The position numbers were made by a program, and so were the translations under genes. The notes under the pieces are model-generated. The model was not told the DNA's origin, ran no database searches, and worked only from the letters and a program-made list of their open reading frames with translations. Of a stretch of 64,000 bases of DNA, positions 9,245 through 19,920 are shown piece after piece (positions within the stretch are counted from its first letter, which is position 1; each line of letters begins with the position of its first letter). This DNA is from Aphrocallistes beatrix (taxonomy: Eukaryota; Porifera; Hexactinellida; Sceptrulophora; Aphrocallistidae). Location: the NCBI GenBank assembly GCA_963281255.1, contig OY725492.1, positions 1,597,696 to 1,661,695 of the forward strand, written 5' to 3'.

Positions 9245-11284
9245 ATGGATTGTGAATCACAAGAACTTCACCGTCAGCTAAGAAGACGGTCTGATAATTC
9301 GAATACACTCTACTCATTCTCTAGCTCTAGACAGCAGAAGACGGCATCAGAAGATCAGAATAAAAAGCCTGTAAACCTTCTTGAAAAATACTATCCTTTC
9401 TTTCTAGAACAACAACGTCTTCTCGATCAGCTTCGAATTAAAGTTAAGGAGGAACAAATTCATGTGGAGAAGCTTTTCACTCAAAGTGAGACTTCGTCTG
9501 TTCTAGAAGCCATCGATAATATCTATGAATTGCATTCTGATGTTGAAGATGACGGGAAAAATTCAGAATTCGATCGAGATTGTATTCCTGAAAATCCTGA
9601 TTTAATTCTGGGGCGAGATGTGAATATCATTAATACCGAGCCTAATGATCATTCTAATAATGAAGATTCTTACAACAGTTTTCAAATTGAGGACGGAAAT
9701 AACAGAGAATTCATCATTGATGCTAAACACTCTGAGAATAATAAGTCGGAATCTGAAGATTGCACAAATCTGAAAAATGTCGAGTTCCCTCAGTCTACTG
9801 AAGATGACGCGATAGAATGTGAGCTGCTGAGAGAGGAATGCTCCGACAGTGAGAAGTCCCGAGAAGACAACATTGAGTACGACATCCTCTACGTGAGCGA
9901 TACGACAAACAATGATGTGAAGAGTACTGACGATTCACAGCAGTCTGTTATTAGCATTGACTTGGGAATTCCGAATTATCAAATCGTTGTTGACGATAAA
10001 AGTTTTTCAAATAACGCCCTAAACATTTCACCAGACTCACCACGAAGTTTAGCAACAAGAAGTGAGCTATCTTTTGACTCTGATACTCCATCTAACCCTT
10101 TTGAAGTGACTGCTAGCTCGATTCCATCCATAATCAACCAAATGGATGATTTCTGTCCCGATGGAGAAACTTCTAGTGGCTCACTTCTGCCATCAATAGG
10201 ACCATCATCTAGTGTTGACAGTCCTGGCGATGCTGTTAACGAGAATGGGATTGAAATTACTGATGTTCTTTTTAAAAGTCCTGGAAGCTCCAATGATGAA
10301 CTGATCCAATGTGAATTCTGTTCATCGCGTTTTCCTACCCTCCCCGACCTAAATTGCCACCTCAACACTCATAGAGGAACTGAATTAATAAAACCTGAAG
10401 ATGCATATAAACCTAAGCGATCCACCTTTTCTTGCTATAGATGTTCCAAAGTTTTTAAATCTATGAGAGGTCTGAGATATCACAAAAACTGGCATAAGCA
10501 GAAAGATAGAGTCAGTTATGCTTGCCATTTGGGCAGAGAGAAATTCAAGACTCCTTTCTCTAAAAGACAGCATATACTCCAACATGATGCTGACACAAGC
10601 ATCTCAGTTTCAAAAATGGAAACGAAAGGCTTATCAAACAAAAAAGTGTTAAAATCTTCGCACAAGTGGTCGATAGAGCAGAAGGTTTCCTACAAATGTT
10701 TCTACTGTCCGGATACTTTCACTAATCGGAATATACTCCTTCATCATTTGATAATTCACAAGGTCCCTGCTGGGGGTTACAAATGCCCCGTATGCGACTT
10801 GAATTTCACGAAGAAGCAACTCTTCATATTCCATCTTGATGAAGAGCACAGGGAATTCCTTTTGTCTCACATACTAAATCTGAAATCTTGTAGGAACGAA
10901 TTTGTTAAGCCCAATCAGAATGATGTATCAAGTAAAATTTCAATTTCTCCCACCTCACCCTCAAGACAGTCCGATTCTTCTAAAGTTATAATTAGACAAT
11001 CTCTAACATCTAGTAAGATGTCGCTTACTTGTATCTATTGCAATGTTGCTTGCGACAACCAAGAAGAATTAAGATCGCATATTCAAACTCACAGTATAAG
11101 CAGTTGTAAACCAATATACCCTTGCCCTAAATGCAAACGCGTTTATAAGATACAACGTTTCCTCCTGTCGCATTTCCCAAAATGTCAGAATGAGCAAAAA
11201 TCTTATGATTTGGAAACATCACAATCTCTCCCTTCAAGTTCACATTTAGAAGAGTTTTCTCGTCCGAGCTCATCCTTGTTATGA
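9245..11284 (+). CDS. C2H2 zinc-finger protein with acidic N-terminus
   Basis: This 679-residue protein (from MDCESQELHRQ) is encoded in one exon, with a possible upstream UTR exon ending at the TTATTAG acceptor. Residues 1-350 are acidic and Ser/Asp/Glu/Asn-rich with a short predicted coiled coil (YYPFFLEQQRLLDQLRIKVK). The C-terminal half has C2H2 fingers at about 354-376 (CEFCSSRF), 395-417 (CYRCSKVF), 483-505 (CFYCPDTF), 512-535 (CPVCDLNF) and 593-616 (CIYCNVAC). There is a degenerate finger at 425-447 (YACHLGREKF, second cysteine missing) and a last C2HC-like one at about 626-648 (CPKCKRVY ... HFPKC). It is probably a nuclear DNA-binding regulator with an acidic activation-type region. 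The linkers are not the TGEKP type, so tandem DNA reading is less certain. No specific orthologue is recognised. Confidence 0.85.
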   Translation: MDCESQELHRQLRRRSDNSNTLYSFSSSRQQKTASEDQNKKPVNLLEKYYPFFLEQQRLLDQLRIKVKEEQIHVEKLFTQSETSSVLEAIDNIYELHSDVEDDGKNSEFDRDCIPENPDLILGRDVNIINTEPNDHSNNEDSYNSFQIEDGNNREFIIDAKHSENNKSESEDCTNLKNVEFPQSTEDDAIECELLREECSDSEKSREDNIEYDILYVSDTTNNDVKSTDDSQQSVISIDLGIPNYQIVVDDKSFSNNALNISPDSPRSLATRSELSFDSDTPSNPFEVTASSIPSIINQMDDFCPDGETSSGSLLPSIGPSSSVDSPGDAVNENGIEITDVLFKSPGSSNDELIQCEFCSSRFPTLPDLNCHLNTHRGTELIKPEDAYKPKRSTFSCYRCSKVFKSMRGLRYHKNWHKQKDRVSYACHLGREKFKTPFSKRQHILQHDADTSISVSKMETKGLSNKKVLKSSHKWSIEQKVSYKCFYCPDTFTNRNILLHHLIIHKVPAGGYKCPVCDLNFTKKQLFIFHLDEEHREFLLSHILNLKSCRNEFVKPNQNDVSSKISISPTSPSRQSDSSKVIIRQSLTSSKMSLTCIYCNVACDNQEELRSHIQTHSISSCKPIYPCPKCKRVYKIQRFLLSHFPKCQNEQKSYDLETSQSLPSSSHLEEFSRPSSSLL

Positions 11285-12024
11285 GCTTGAACCAATTCAA
11301 TCATCTGCTACCGATATTCTCTTCTTATCCACAATTATATACTCATTTCAATACTTACGTTTGATACTAAAATAGAATATAAAACAGTCAAAATGCTTAG
11401 TATATTCTAATCCCATCTATAATTTAAATTCTTAAATATATAGAAGTTATAATATCACAAAACACCAAATCTCTATGGGTTATGTTCCTCTATAAGAACA
11501 CGGCATATCAAGGTATACCATGTTCTTATAGGGTGGAACCGTGGAAGTGAATACAAAGGTGGAATATGGAATCATTTAAAGGTACCACTAGGTAAACATT
11601 TGTGTTAGCTCTTAGAATAATGGTTTTCAGCAAATTAAAGGCACCTGATACGGATACGAAGAGCTCTCAGGCCACGCAACACAAGCGAACGAAGTCTATA
11701 TTATTGTGTAACTTTGGTTAAATCTCAGTGTAAAAGAGATTAAAATTGAAAAATTGTTGAAAAAACCCACTTTCGTGCTGAAATGAGTTTGAAATTGTAG
11801 TTTTGCACTAAAACCCCCACCAAGCACACTTTGGAGGCATTTTAGGTCACAAAAAAGCCTCCGGCATTTAAAAGCCTCCAAAGGGTGGTTGGCGAGCTCT
11901 TTGGGGGTAAAACTACAAATTCAACCTCATTCCCGTCCAAAAGTAGGCCAACTATTCATTATTCTTGCCAACGAGTTAGTCAATAATGAACTTTTAAGAT
12001 TTTATTACAAATTATCGTTTCCAG
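11285..12024. other. Intergenic / intron sequence with hairpin elements
   Basis: A stem-loop lies at about 11490-11532 (TATAAGAACA ... TGTTCTTATA). A longer imperfect foldback lies at about 11755-11955: TTTGAAATTGTAGTTTTGCAC on the left pairs with GTAAAACTACAAATTCAACC on the right, around GCCTCCGGC. Just before 12025 a splice acceptor (TCGTTTCCAG) opens the first helicase exon. No Walker A motif is found here, so earlier helicase exons are not in this stretch. Confidence 0.5.
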
Positions 12025-15000
12025 ATTGTGGTTCTCGACGAGGCACACAACATTGAGAATATCTCACGAAGTGCAGCCTCAGCTGAGTTCTCTCAGTCCC
12101 AATTAGAGCTAGCAATCACTGAGCTAGATTATGCTCACTATAACAAGAGTTTACCACCAGAAGTACACAGTGCAATGAAGCATCTAAGCGAACTCTTACA
12201 GGGCTTGAAATCCTGGTTATCTAGACAAGACGATTTGCTTACTCAAGAGGCATTTGAAACTTTCTCATTTTCTTGGCTGGGATTTGATGCTGTCAAACAG
12301 TTTGATACTTTCGGACTTAGTCATGTTACGATGGAGTTTCACAACGTGAGTCAATGTGCATGATATCAATCTCATTCATTTTAATTTTAGTGAATCTCCG
12401 TAAATCAACATGCGTACATAATAAAAGATTTCATCTTTTAGTAGTTTATAAGCAATTAATATTCATTTTATCAAAATACTGATTATTAAAAGTGTTCTTT
12501 TTGTCCATTTTTCAAAAAGAATTCAATATTACAAACTGATTATGATCCTAAATACAGTCAAAATCGTTTTATCTTTCGTACATTGAGTTATTCTTACTTA
12601 TCGTTTTTTTCTTACTATTTATGGTGTAAAAAATTCGAAATTTATTAATTTCCATCGGTCTTTCCTTACTATCGTTTTTTCTTACTGGTTGAACTAAAGA
12701 AATACTTGTAGTAAAGAAATAGTTTAGATTGTACGTATGTTTTATTTAGAAAAATATGATGTGCATGATGGAAGAATTGATGAGTGGAGACAGAGAAGAA
12801 GAAAGAGAATCTTCTCGTTTCAAACTAATATCTAATGTGACTGTAACTCTTCTAGAGTGGCTGTTTATAGTGTTAGGTACTCTGTTACGAGAAGACGGAA
12901 AATACACGAAAGATTACATTATATCTATTACTAAGAAGAATGCATTAAATGTTCCATCCACTAAACAGCTGGCTGGTCAGAAAGGTTGGATAAATAAGAA
13001 GCCCAGCTGGGAGAGAACTCTTAACTTCTGCTGCCTCAGCCCGGCCGTTGCCTTTGAATCTCTCACTAGCAAAGCGCATAGTATCATCCTAACCTCAGGC
13101 ACCCTCACGCCAATGACGTCATTTGTCTCTGAACTCAATTGTCCATTTCCGTACACCGCGTCCGCTAATCATGTGATCAAGTCGGACCAAGTCTGGATTG
13201 GAATTCTGGGAACCGGGCCGAGAGGAGTGAAGATAGAAGCGAACTATCGCGGATTAGAGCAGTTCTCTGTGCAGGATGAGATCGGCAGCGTGTTGGTGAG
13301 TCTGTGTGAGGCTGTTCCTGATGGTGTGCTGTGCTTCATGCCCAGCTACTCCGCGATGGAGAAGCTGAGAGAGAGGTGGGAGTCTACTGACATTACTGTC
13401 AAATTATCTCAGGTAGGCTAGCGCACATTTCATAATTACGTATTTACTATCAGTTACATCGTGCTTGATGGAGTGCGTATTCCTAAGACACTAAAAGGAA
13501 AATGGATTTAGAGATACAATGAATATACTACTTTGGATTCTATTACGAATACAATGGAATTTAACCTATTTCATTTTTATTGGGATATACAGTACTTCGT
13601 ATATTTGAACGATATGTCACTCTCGTTCAGTTACTAATACAGTCGAAACCGGGTTTTTTTGACACTGGGTTTTTTTGACAATCGTATTTTTTTGACATAT
13701 TTTGCTGCAGATTGTTTTTTTCATGTTTCTACTATAGAATTTCCATCGGGTTTTTTTGACACTGGGTTTATTTGACAATCGGTATTTTTTGACAATTGTT
13801 GGTGTAAAAATCTGAGTTTTATGTACAGTTGACACCGTGTTTTTTTGACACCCAATTTTCAGCAATTATTTCATGACATCCATAACAAAACAGAAACGTC
13901 TGACACTGACGGAAAGGCACGAGATAGTCCTGCGTCTCGACAAGGGTCACCCTCTGACGGCAATTGCCAACGACTACGGAGTCAAGAAATTAACCTTTAC
14001 ATACTTAATAATTCTTACTATGACCGCGAAAATATATTTTCTTCGTAGTGGGATGTTCAACACTGGGTTTTTTTGACATTTTTTCGTGCAAATGGTGTGT
14101 CAAAAAACCCGGTTTCAACTGTAGTTGTCACTGTTCCTCCCATTGGTGGAATTCTGGGAGGCGCGCACCCAGTTTTTTAAGTTAAAAACGTACACTTTGC
14201 CACAGGTCATTTCGTTATACAGATATTTCGCCACAGGACAGTTTGTTGCCCATAATTATAAGGCTGAGCTTGTTACAGAGACAGTTTGCGTTACGTACAC
14301 TTTGTAAAGAAAATAGATTAGATCTGAGAATTTAGCAGTACCGTATATTGAAATATAATATCTACTGTATTTCTATGACAGCGTTTGCTAATTCTACTTG
14401 TAATTTTCCCCGAGTCCTGACTATTGCATGCTGAATTATGTAAAGTAGTGTGTAGTCGCTATCGAATTGAAGGACAAAAATGTATCATATAAAATTATGT
14501 ATATATGTAATGATTTACAGTCAACCAAACTAAATTAATCGTTTAAAAAGAACCCCTTTAATTTTGTTTTTAGCTAGTAAAGAGGTCTTACAAATATCTT
14601 ATCATTTCATTTCCCTCAATATTTAAAAAGAGTATTGTTGCTCTAGATTCTATAATAATGTAAGTTATTGGAGCATATTATATTACATGGCAATGCGCAA
14701 TCATTAGGTAGAATCCCAGTTTATAAAAATTGCAGATGGTAAGAAAATACCAGACCACATTTAAAACACGTGCATTTTGTTTTCAAATACAGGATTGAAA
14801 TGTATTTAATTAATGTGATATAATTAACAATCAAGCATGCCACCTCTTTGATGTATACATAGTAACTCCTTGTCTCTCTGACTTGGACAAGTACTTACGT
14901 AGACATTTTTTCCTTTTTCAATGCATTAATTAACAGAGCTTGTATTTGGTTGTGCTTTTATTACTAAGTATTGCAACAATGGATACATATGTAAAGTTCA

Positions 15001-16624
15001 GATCTAATTGAACGTAAAATTACGTCCTCATCTAATTAAGTAAGCATTAAAGTTTTCACATACGAGTAGATGATGATGTAGATAATTTTATTCTGCATTT
15101 GCCGATTATACTTCATATGACTACTTTGACCACTTTTAAGGAACTTTTTTCACTCATAATTCCATGATTTGATATCTTACTTCTTGAGTCGCTCACAAAA
15201 TGCAAAATACCTTACCTTATGCCAAGAATCAGATTTCTTATTACTAAACATCCTTTTTAAAATTAATACGTCATTTGAAAGGTATTTCACATTGTATGAG
15301 TATCAATTTAGCATTTGCTTATAATTATATTGTTCGGCAAAATCAATGCTCAGTATTTTGGTGACTGACACAAAGCCCAGTGGCGGCGACAGGGTATGGC
15401 GCGGTAGGGCGACCGCCCCACCAGCCAAACATCTCGCCCCACCGGAGGTGGGGCGAGATTTATTTAATTTTAATTTAATTTTTTATTTTTAGTCAAAAAT
15501 TCTGATATTATGTATGTATACACCGGTACGATGCTGTTATGTCCCTGATTAATTGCTACAGCTACTCACATGACAGAAATGTCGGGATGTAATTGCGAAA
15601 CTGACTGTATGTTCATCTCCTTGAAAATACTGCGCAATGTTCATGCAGACGAACATGCCTGATGAACATGCAATCAGATCCGCATGTCGCATATGCCACG
15701 AGGTATCTTTATCCGTACACGGCGCTTACTGTTTTCTATGCACACACCATTGTAATTTGCATTCTAAGTAACTTGTAAGGATAATTTATGTGGGTATGAG
15801 CGTATGACTAAAATTTATATAAAAAATGTTGAATAATTATGGGAATTTCAAGTGTCTCAGCGATTTTGATAAACAAAGGGAAATTGATTCGCCCCATCGG
15901 AAATCGGCCCGCCCACGCTTCGCCCCACCAGGGTTTTGAGGCTGGCGCCGCCCCTGACAAAGCCAGACCCGTCAAGCGCTAATTTACTATTTTTAAAAAT
16001 CCAATTATATTTAGAATGTACATATTTTATGAACAAGAAGTATTCTATGAGCCTACTTTTTTGCTAATCACAATCTTAATTCTCTAGTTAAAACTTGTGG
16101 TTTGGGAGTCTCGCGGATCTGGTAAGTCCAGTTCCTTCAAAGAAGATATGACTGAGTACTTTGGGTCTATTTCGAATGGTAGGGGTAGCTTGCTGATAGG
16201 CGTGTGCAGAGGGAAAGTTTCCGAGGGAATCGATTTTGCAGACGAACAAGCGAGAGCTGTCATGTGTGTAGGGATTCCATTTCCCAATTGGAAAGATCAT
16301 CAGATACAGCAGAAAAGAGAATATAATGATAGGAAACGGAAAGAAGGGAGTAAGGACACACTCTCCGGGTCTCAGTGGTACGAGGTCGAGGCATTCCGTG
16401 CTCTGAACCAAGCTTTAGGACGCTGTATCCGACACAAGGATGATTGGGGGTCGATATTATTGGTTGATTCCAGGTACAGCAATCCTTCCTATCACGAGTC
16501 ATTGTCTAGATGGGCTAAAGAGAGAGCTCAGAAGTTTCACACTTTCAAGCATGCGCGAGATTCTCTTGATAGCTTCATTTCAACTAAGATTTCCCATCGA
16601 ATAGATGAAATGGAATTATTTTAA
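12025..16624 (+). CDS. BRIP1-like: FANCJ/BRIP1-like DEAH helicase, C-terminal exons
   Basis: Three phase-0 exons: 12025-12345, 12750-13412 and 16088-16624, with GT-AG introns. FANCJ is a superfamily 2 iron-sulphur DNA helicase (5'-3') acting in interstrand crosslink repair and on G-quadruplexes. Seen here: motif II (VVLDEAHNIEN), the arch-to-helicase-domain-2 region (LTSGTLTPM, NHVIKSDQVWIG, GVLCFMPSYSAMEKLRERW), motif V (GVCRGKVSEGIDFADEQARA) and motif VI (RALNQALGRCIRHKDDWG). The order and wording match FANCJ better than RTEL1, DDX11 or XPD. Missing from the window are the N-terminus, Walker A and the Fe-S cysteines. The zinc-finger gene lies where those exons might be expected, so they are either further upstream in a very large intron or lost. 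The protein stops soon after motif VI (ends RIDEMELF) and lacks the long C-terminal partner-binding tail of vertebrate FANCJ. An AATAAA signal lies at 16740-16745. Confidence 0.85.
13640..14121. mobile_element. Pogo/Tigger-like non-autonomous element in helicase intron
   Basis: This is a 482-bp element with CAGT(C/T)GAAACCGGGTTTTT termini, inverted at the right end, and TA duplications at 13638-13639 and 14122-14123. Inside, GGGTTTTTTTGACA is repeated several times in both halves. A remnant reading frame at 13873 encodes a CENP-B/pogo-type helix-turn-helix: KQKRLTLTERHEIVLRLDKG then AIANDYGVKK. The catalytic DDE part is absent. Confidence 0.85.
14125..15377. other. Intron sequence of the helicase gene
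   Basis: AT-rich intron sequence. The phrase CGTACACTTTG occurs at about 14190 and 14295 around CATTTCGTTATACAGATATT, possibly a small repeat. No exon or RNA gene is supported. Confidence 0.4.
15378..15956. mobile_element. hAT-type MITE in helicase intron
   Basis: This 579-bp element starts CAGTGGCGGCGACAG and ends CTGGCGCCGCCCCTG (imperfect inverted termini). It is flanked by the 8-bp duplication ACAAAGCC at 15370-15377 and 15957-15964. Termini and 8-bp duplication are typical of hAT elements. Near each end, GC-rich blocks containing CGCCCCACC recur in both orientations. No transposase is inside. Confidence 0.9.
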
Positions 16625-17677
16625 TTATTTTCAATCTTGTTGTAGTAGGTGTTAGTCTATTATGCATTCTTTTCTGATGTTTTACATTCCATTCCTTACA
16701 AATTCAAATTAGGAAAGTAAATGATTACAATTGAAGTTCAATAAATGTTAATAAGTGTTGTATTGACTAGCAATACTGCAAGTGGTGGTTAATTAATTAA
16801 TTAACGAATATAAATGCCGGGATTCATGAATTTTCATCAAGATATATTTCTCTTATATATCTTATATATCAACTTTAATTCGAATCACTCTATTCGCAGG
16901 ATCGGGTAGACAGATGGACGTAGTACACTGTAGTATGTACCATAATGGTCTTACTGTAGGAGCTGCATTTAAAATTGGATATTTACATCATAGTATACTA
17001 TGTTTTACACGATACCCAGTTTGTTTAGGATTTTGAATGTCATAATTGCATCAAATACTCAGTTGATATGCTAGGCTCCGGCCGAGTTGGCAGGGCAATA
17101 GTTCCAACCAATAATTTGTCGAAAGTTTTATTAATCTCATACACTCGATCCAGAGTTTACGTCCCTATTGTTAGCTACATGTTTTTATGTGGAGAAGTTA
17201 AATTAGTCAATAATAATAATGTCTCTCTGCTTTCTACTCGCTCCGGCGCGATTTATTTTCCAATTGAGACCAGGCACTCGCGGATTTACACAACTCTCCC
17301 CACGCGGTGGATTCACAGAGTACTACAAGAGAGATGTGGAGAGAAAACGTGCCCGAAGGAGACTCAAAACTGCAAAGTACTTGCTTAGGTGGCGGGATTG
17401 GTATGGGCCTGGACAGAAGTTAAGGAGTAGACCTGACCCTCGGCCCGATCACCGACCTCAAGATAGACCGCCGATAAATATGCTCAATTGAACTTTATGT
17501 TAATATAATTGATTGGGTTATCTCACTTAGTTACACCTGTCAGCCAGTCATGTAGTCGTTTGAATCATTTTTAAATAATAAATCCTTACTATTAAAACTC
17601 GATTAATGTTTATGTGTATATTATAGTGTGTCATAGCCTACTGTATATAAGGCCTCACAGTAACTTGCGGATTTGGG
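15589..17677. repeat. 2089-bp direct repeat, left copy (likely false duplication)
   Basis: It matches 17878-19966 at a constant offset of 2289 with no difference noticed, and the encoded ORFs are identical. It covers half of the hAT MITE, the last helicase exon, the small ORF at 17219 and the first 46 bases of a foldback element. It ends exactly where the N gap starts. Confidence 0.9.
17219..17491 (+). CDS. Small basic protein, possibly mitochondrial (unrecognised)
   Basis: A 90-residue ORF whose N-terminus (MSLCFLLAPARFIFQLRPGT) has hydrophobic and Arg residues and no acidic ones, as in mitochondrial presequences. It is followed by GGFTEYYKRDVERKRARRRL, KTAKYLLRWRDWYGPGQKLR and a Pro/Arg/Asp-rich tail (RPDPRPDHRPQDRPP). 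Codon use is GC-richer than the surroundings, which favours a real gene. Size and composition would suit a mitochondrial ribosomal or assembly protein, but no family is recognised. The copy at 19508-19780 belongs to the suspected false duplication. Confidence 0.45.
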   Translation: MSLCFLLAPARFIFQLRPGTRGFTQLSPRGGFTEYYKRDVERKRARRRLKTAKYLLRWRDWYGPGQKLRSRPDPRPDHRPQDRPPINMLN

Positions 17678-17877
17678 NNNNNNNNNNNNNNNNNNNNNNN
17701 NNNNNNNNNNNNNNNNNNNNNNNNNNNNNNNNNNNNNNNNNNNNNNNNNNNNNNNNNNNNNNNNNNNNNNNNNNNNNNNNNNNNNNNNNNNNNNNNNNNN
17801 NNNNNNNNNNNNNNNNNNNNNNNNNNNNNNNNNNNNNNNNNNNNNNNNNNNNNNNNNNNNNNNNNNNNNNNNNNNNN
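17678..17877. other. Assembly gap (200 N)
   Basis: Exactly 200 N, a conventional arbitrary gap size. It interrupts the left arm of a foldback element whose uninterrupted copy begins at 19921. ORFs through the N run are meaningless. Confidence 0.99.
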
Positions 17878-18376
17878 GTAATTGCGAAACTGACTGTATG
17901 TTCATCTCCTTGAAAATACTGCGCAATGTTCATGCAGACGAACATGCCTGATGAACATGCAATCAGATCCGCATGTCGCATATGCCACGAGGTATCTTTA
18001 TCCGTACACGGCGCTTACTGTTTTCTATGCACACACCATTGTAATTTGCATTCTAAGTAACTTGTAAGGATAATTTATGTGGGTATGAGCGTATGACTAA
18101 AATTTATATAAAAAATGTTGAATAATTATGGGAATTTCAAGTGTCTCAGCGATTTTGATAAACAAAGGGAAATTGATTCGCCCCATCGGAAATCGGCCCG
18201 CCCACGCTTCGCCCCACCAGGGTTTTGAGGCTGGCGCCGCCCCTGACAAAGCCAGACCCGTCAAGCGCTAATTTACTATTTTTAAAAATCCAATTATATT
18301 TAGAATGTACATATTTTATGAACAAGAAGTATTCTATGAGCCTACTTTTTTGCTAATCACAATCTTAATTCTCTAG

Positions 18377-18913
18377 TTAAAACTTGTGGTTTGGGAGTCT
18401 CGCGGATCTGGTAAGTCCAGTTCCTTCAAAGAAGATATGACTGAGTACTTTGGGTCTATTTCGAATGGTAGGGGTAGCTTGCTGATAGGCGTGTGCAGAG
18501 GGAAAGTTTCCGAGGGAATCGATTTTGCAGACGAACAAGCGAGAGCTGTCATGTGTGTAGGGATTCCATTTCCCAATTGGAAAGATCATCAGATACAGCA
18601 GAAAAGAGAATATAATGATAGGAAACGGAAAGAAGGGAGTAAGGACACACTCTCCGGGTCTCAGTGGTACGAGGTCGAGGCATTCCGTGCTCTGAACCAA
18701 GCTTTAGGACGCTGTATCCGACACAAGGATGATTGGGGGTCGATATTATTGGTTGATTCCAGGTACAGCAATCCTTCCTATCACGAGTCATTGTCTAGAT
18801 GGGCTAAAGAGAGAGCTCAGAAGTTTCACACTTTCAAGCATGCGCGAGATTCTCTTGATAGCTTCATTTCAACTAAGATTTCCCATCGAATAGATGAAAT
18901 GGAATTATTTTAA
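18377..18913 (+). pseudogene. Duplicate of the last FANCJ-like exon
   Basis: It is identical to 16088-16624 and encodes motifs V and VI and the C-terminus (starting LKLVVWESRG, ending RIDEMELF). There is no neighbouring DEAH exon. It is either an assembly artefact, the favoured reading, or a very recent tandem exon duplication. Confidence 0.85.
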
Positions 18914-19507
18914 TTATTTTCAATCTTGTTGTAGTAGGTGTTAGTCTATTATGCATTCTTTTCTGATGTTTTACATTCCATTCCTTACAAATTCAAATTA
19001 GGAAAGTAAATGATTACAATTGAAGTTCAATAAATGTTAATAAGTGTTGTATTGACTAGCAATACTGCAAGTGGTGGTTAATTAATTAATTAACGAATAT
19101 AAATGCCGGGATTCATGAATTTTCATCAAGATATATTTCTCTTATATATCTTATATATCAACTTTAATTCGAATCACTCTATTCGCAGGATCGGGTAGAC
19201 AGATGGACGTAGTACACTGTAGTATGTACCATAATGGTCTTACTGTAGGAGCTGCATTTAAAATTGGATATTTACATCATAGTATACTATGTTTTACACG
19301 ATACCCAGTTTGTTTAGGATTTTGAATGTCATAATTGCATCAAATACTCAGTTGATATGCTAGGCTCCGGCCGAGTTGGCAGGGCAATAGTTCCAACCAA
19401 TAATTTGTCGAAAGTTTTATTAATCTCATACACTCGATCCAGAGTTTACGTCCCTATTGTTAGCTACATGTTTTTATGTGGAGAAGTTAAATTAGTCAAT
19501 AATAATA

Positions 19508-19780
19508 ATGTCTCTCTGCTTTCTACTCGCTCCGGCGCGATTTATTTTCCAATTGAGACCAGGCACTCGCGGATTTACACAACTCTCCCCACGCGGTGGA
19601 TTCACAGAGTACTACAAGAGAGATGTGGAGAGAAAACGTGCCCGAAGGAGACTCAAAACTGCAAAGTACTTGCTTAGGTGGCGGGATTGGTATGGGCCTG
19701 GACAGAAGTTAAGGAGTAGACCTGACCCTCGGCCCGATCACCGACCTCAAGATAGACCGCCGATAAATATGCTCAATTGA
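19508..19780 (+). CDS. Duplicate of the small basic ORF
   Basis: It is identical to the ORF at 17219-17491 and lies inside the 2089-bp direct repeat. It should be counted once unless the duplication is shown to be real. Confidence 0.4.
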   Translation: MSLCFLLAPARFIFQLRPGTRGFTQLSPRGGFTEYYKRDVERKRARRRLKTAKYLLRWRDWYGPGQKLRSRPDPRPDHRPQDRPPINMLN

Positions 19781-19920
19781 ACTTTATGTTAATATAATTG
19801 ATTGGGTTATCTCACTTAGTTACACCTGTCAGCCAGTCATGTAGTCGTTTGAATCATTTTTAAATAATAAATCCTTACTATTAAAACTCGATTAATGTTT
19901 ATGTGTATATTATAGTGTGT

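Noticed and set aside
16088..16150. GSGKSSS looks like a Walker A motif in the last FANCJ exon
   Set aside because: It lies between the arch region and motif V, where the family has a variable loop; motif I should precede the DEAH box.
17614..17981. ORFs running through the gap
   Set aside because: They consist mostly of N.
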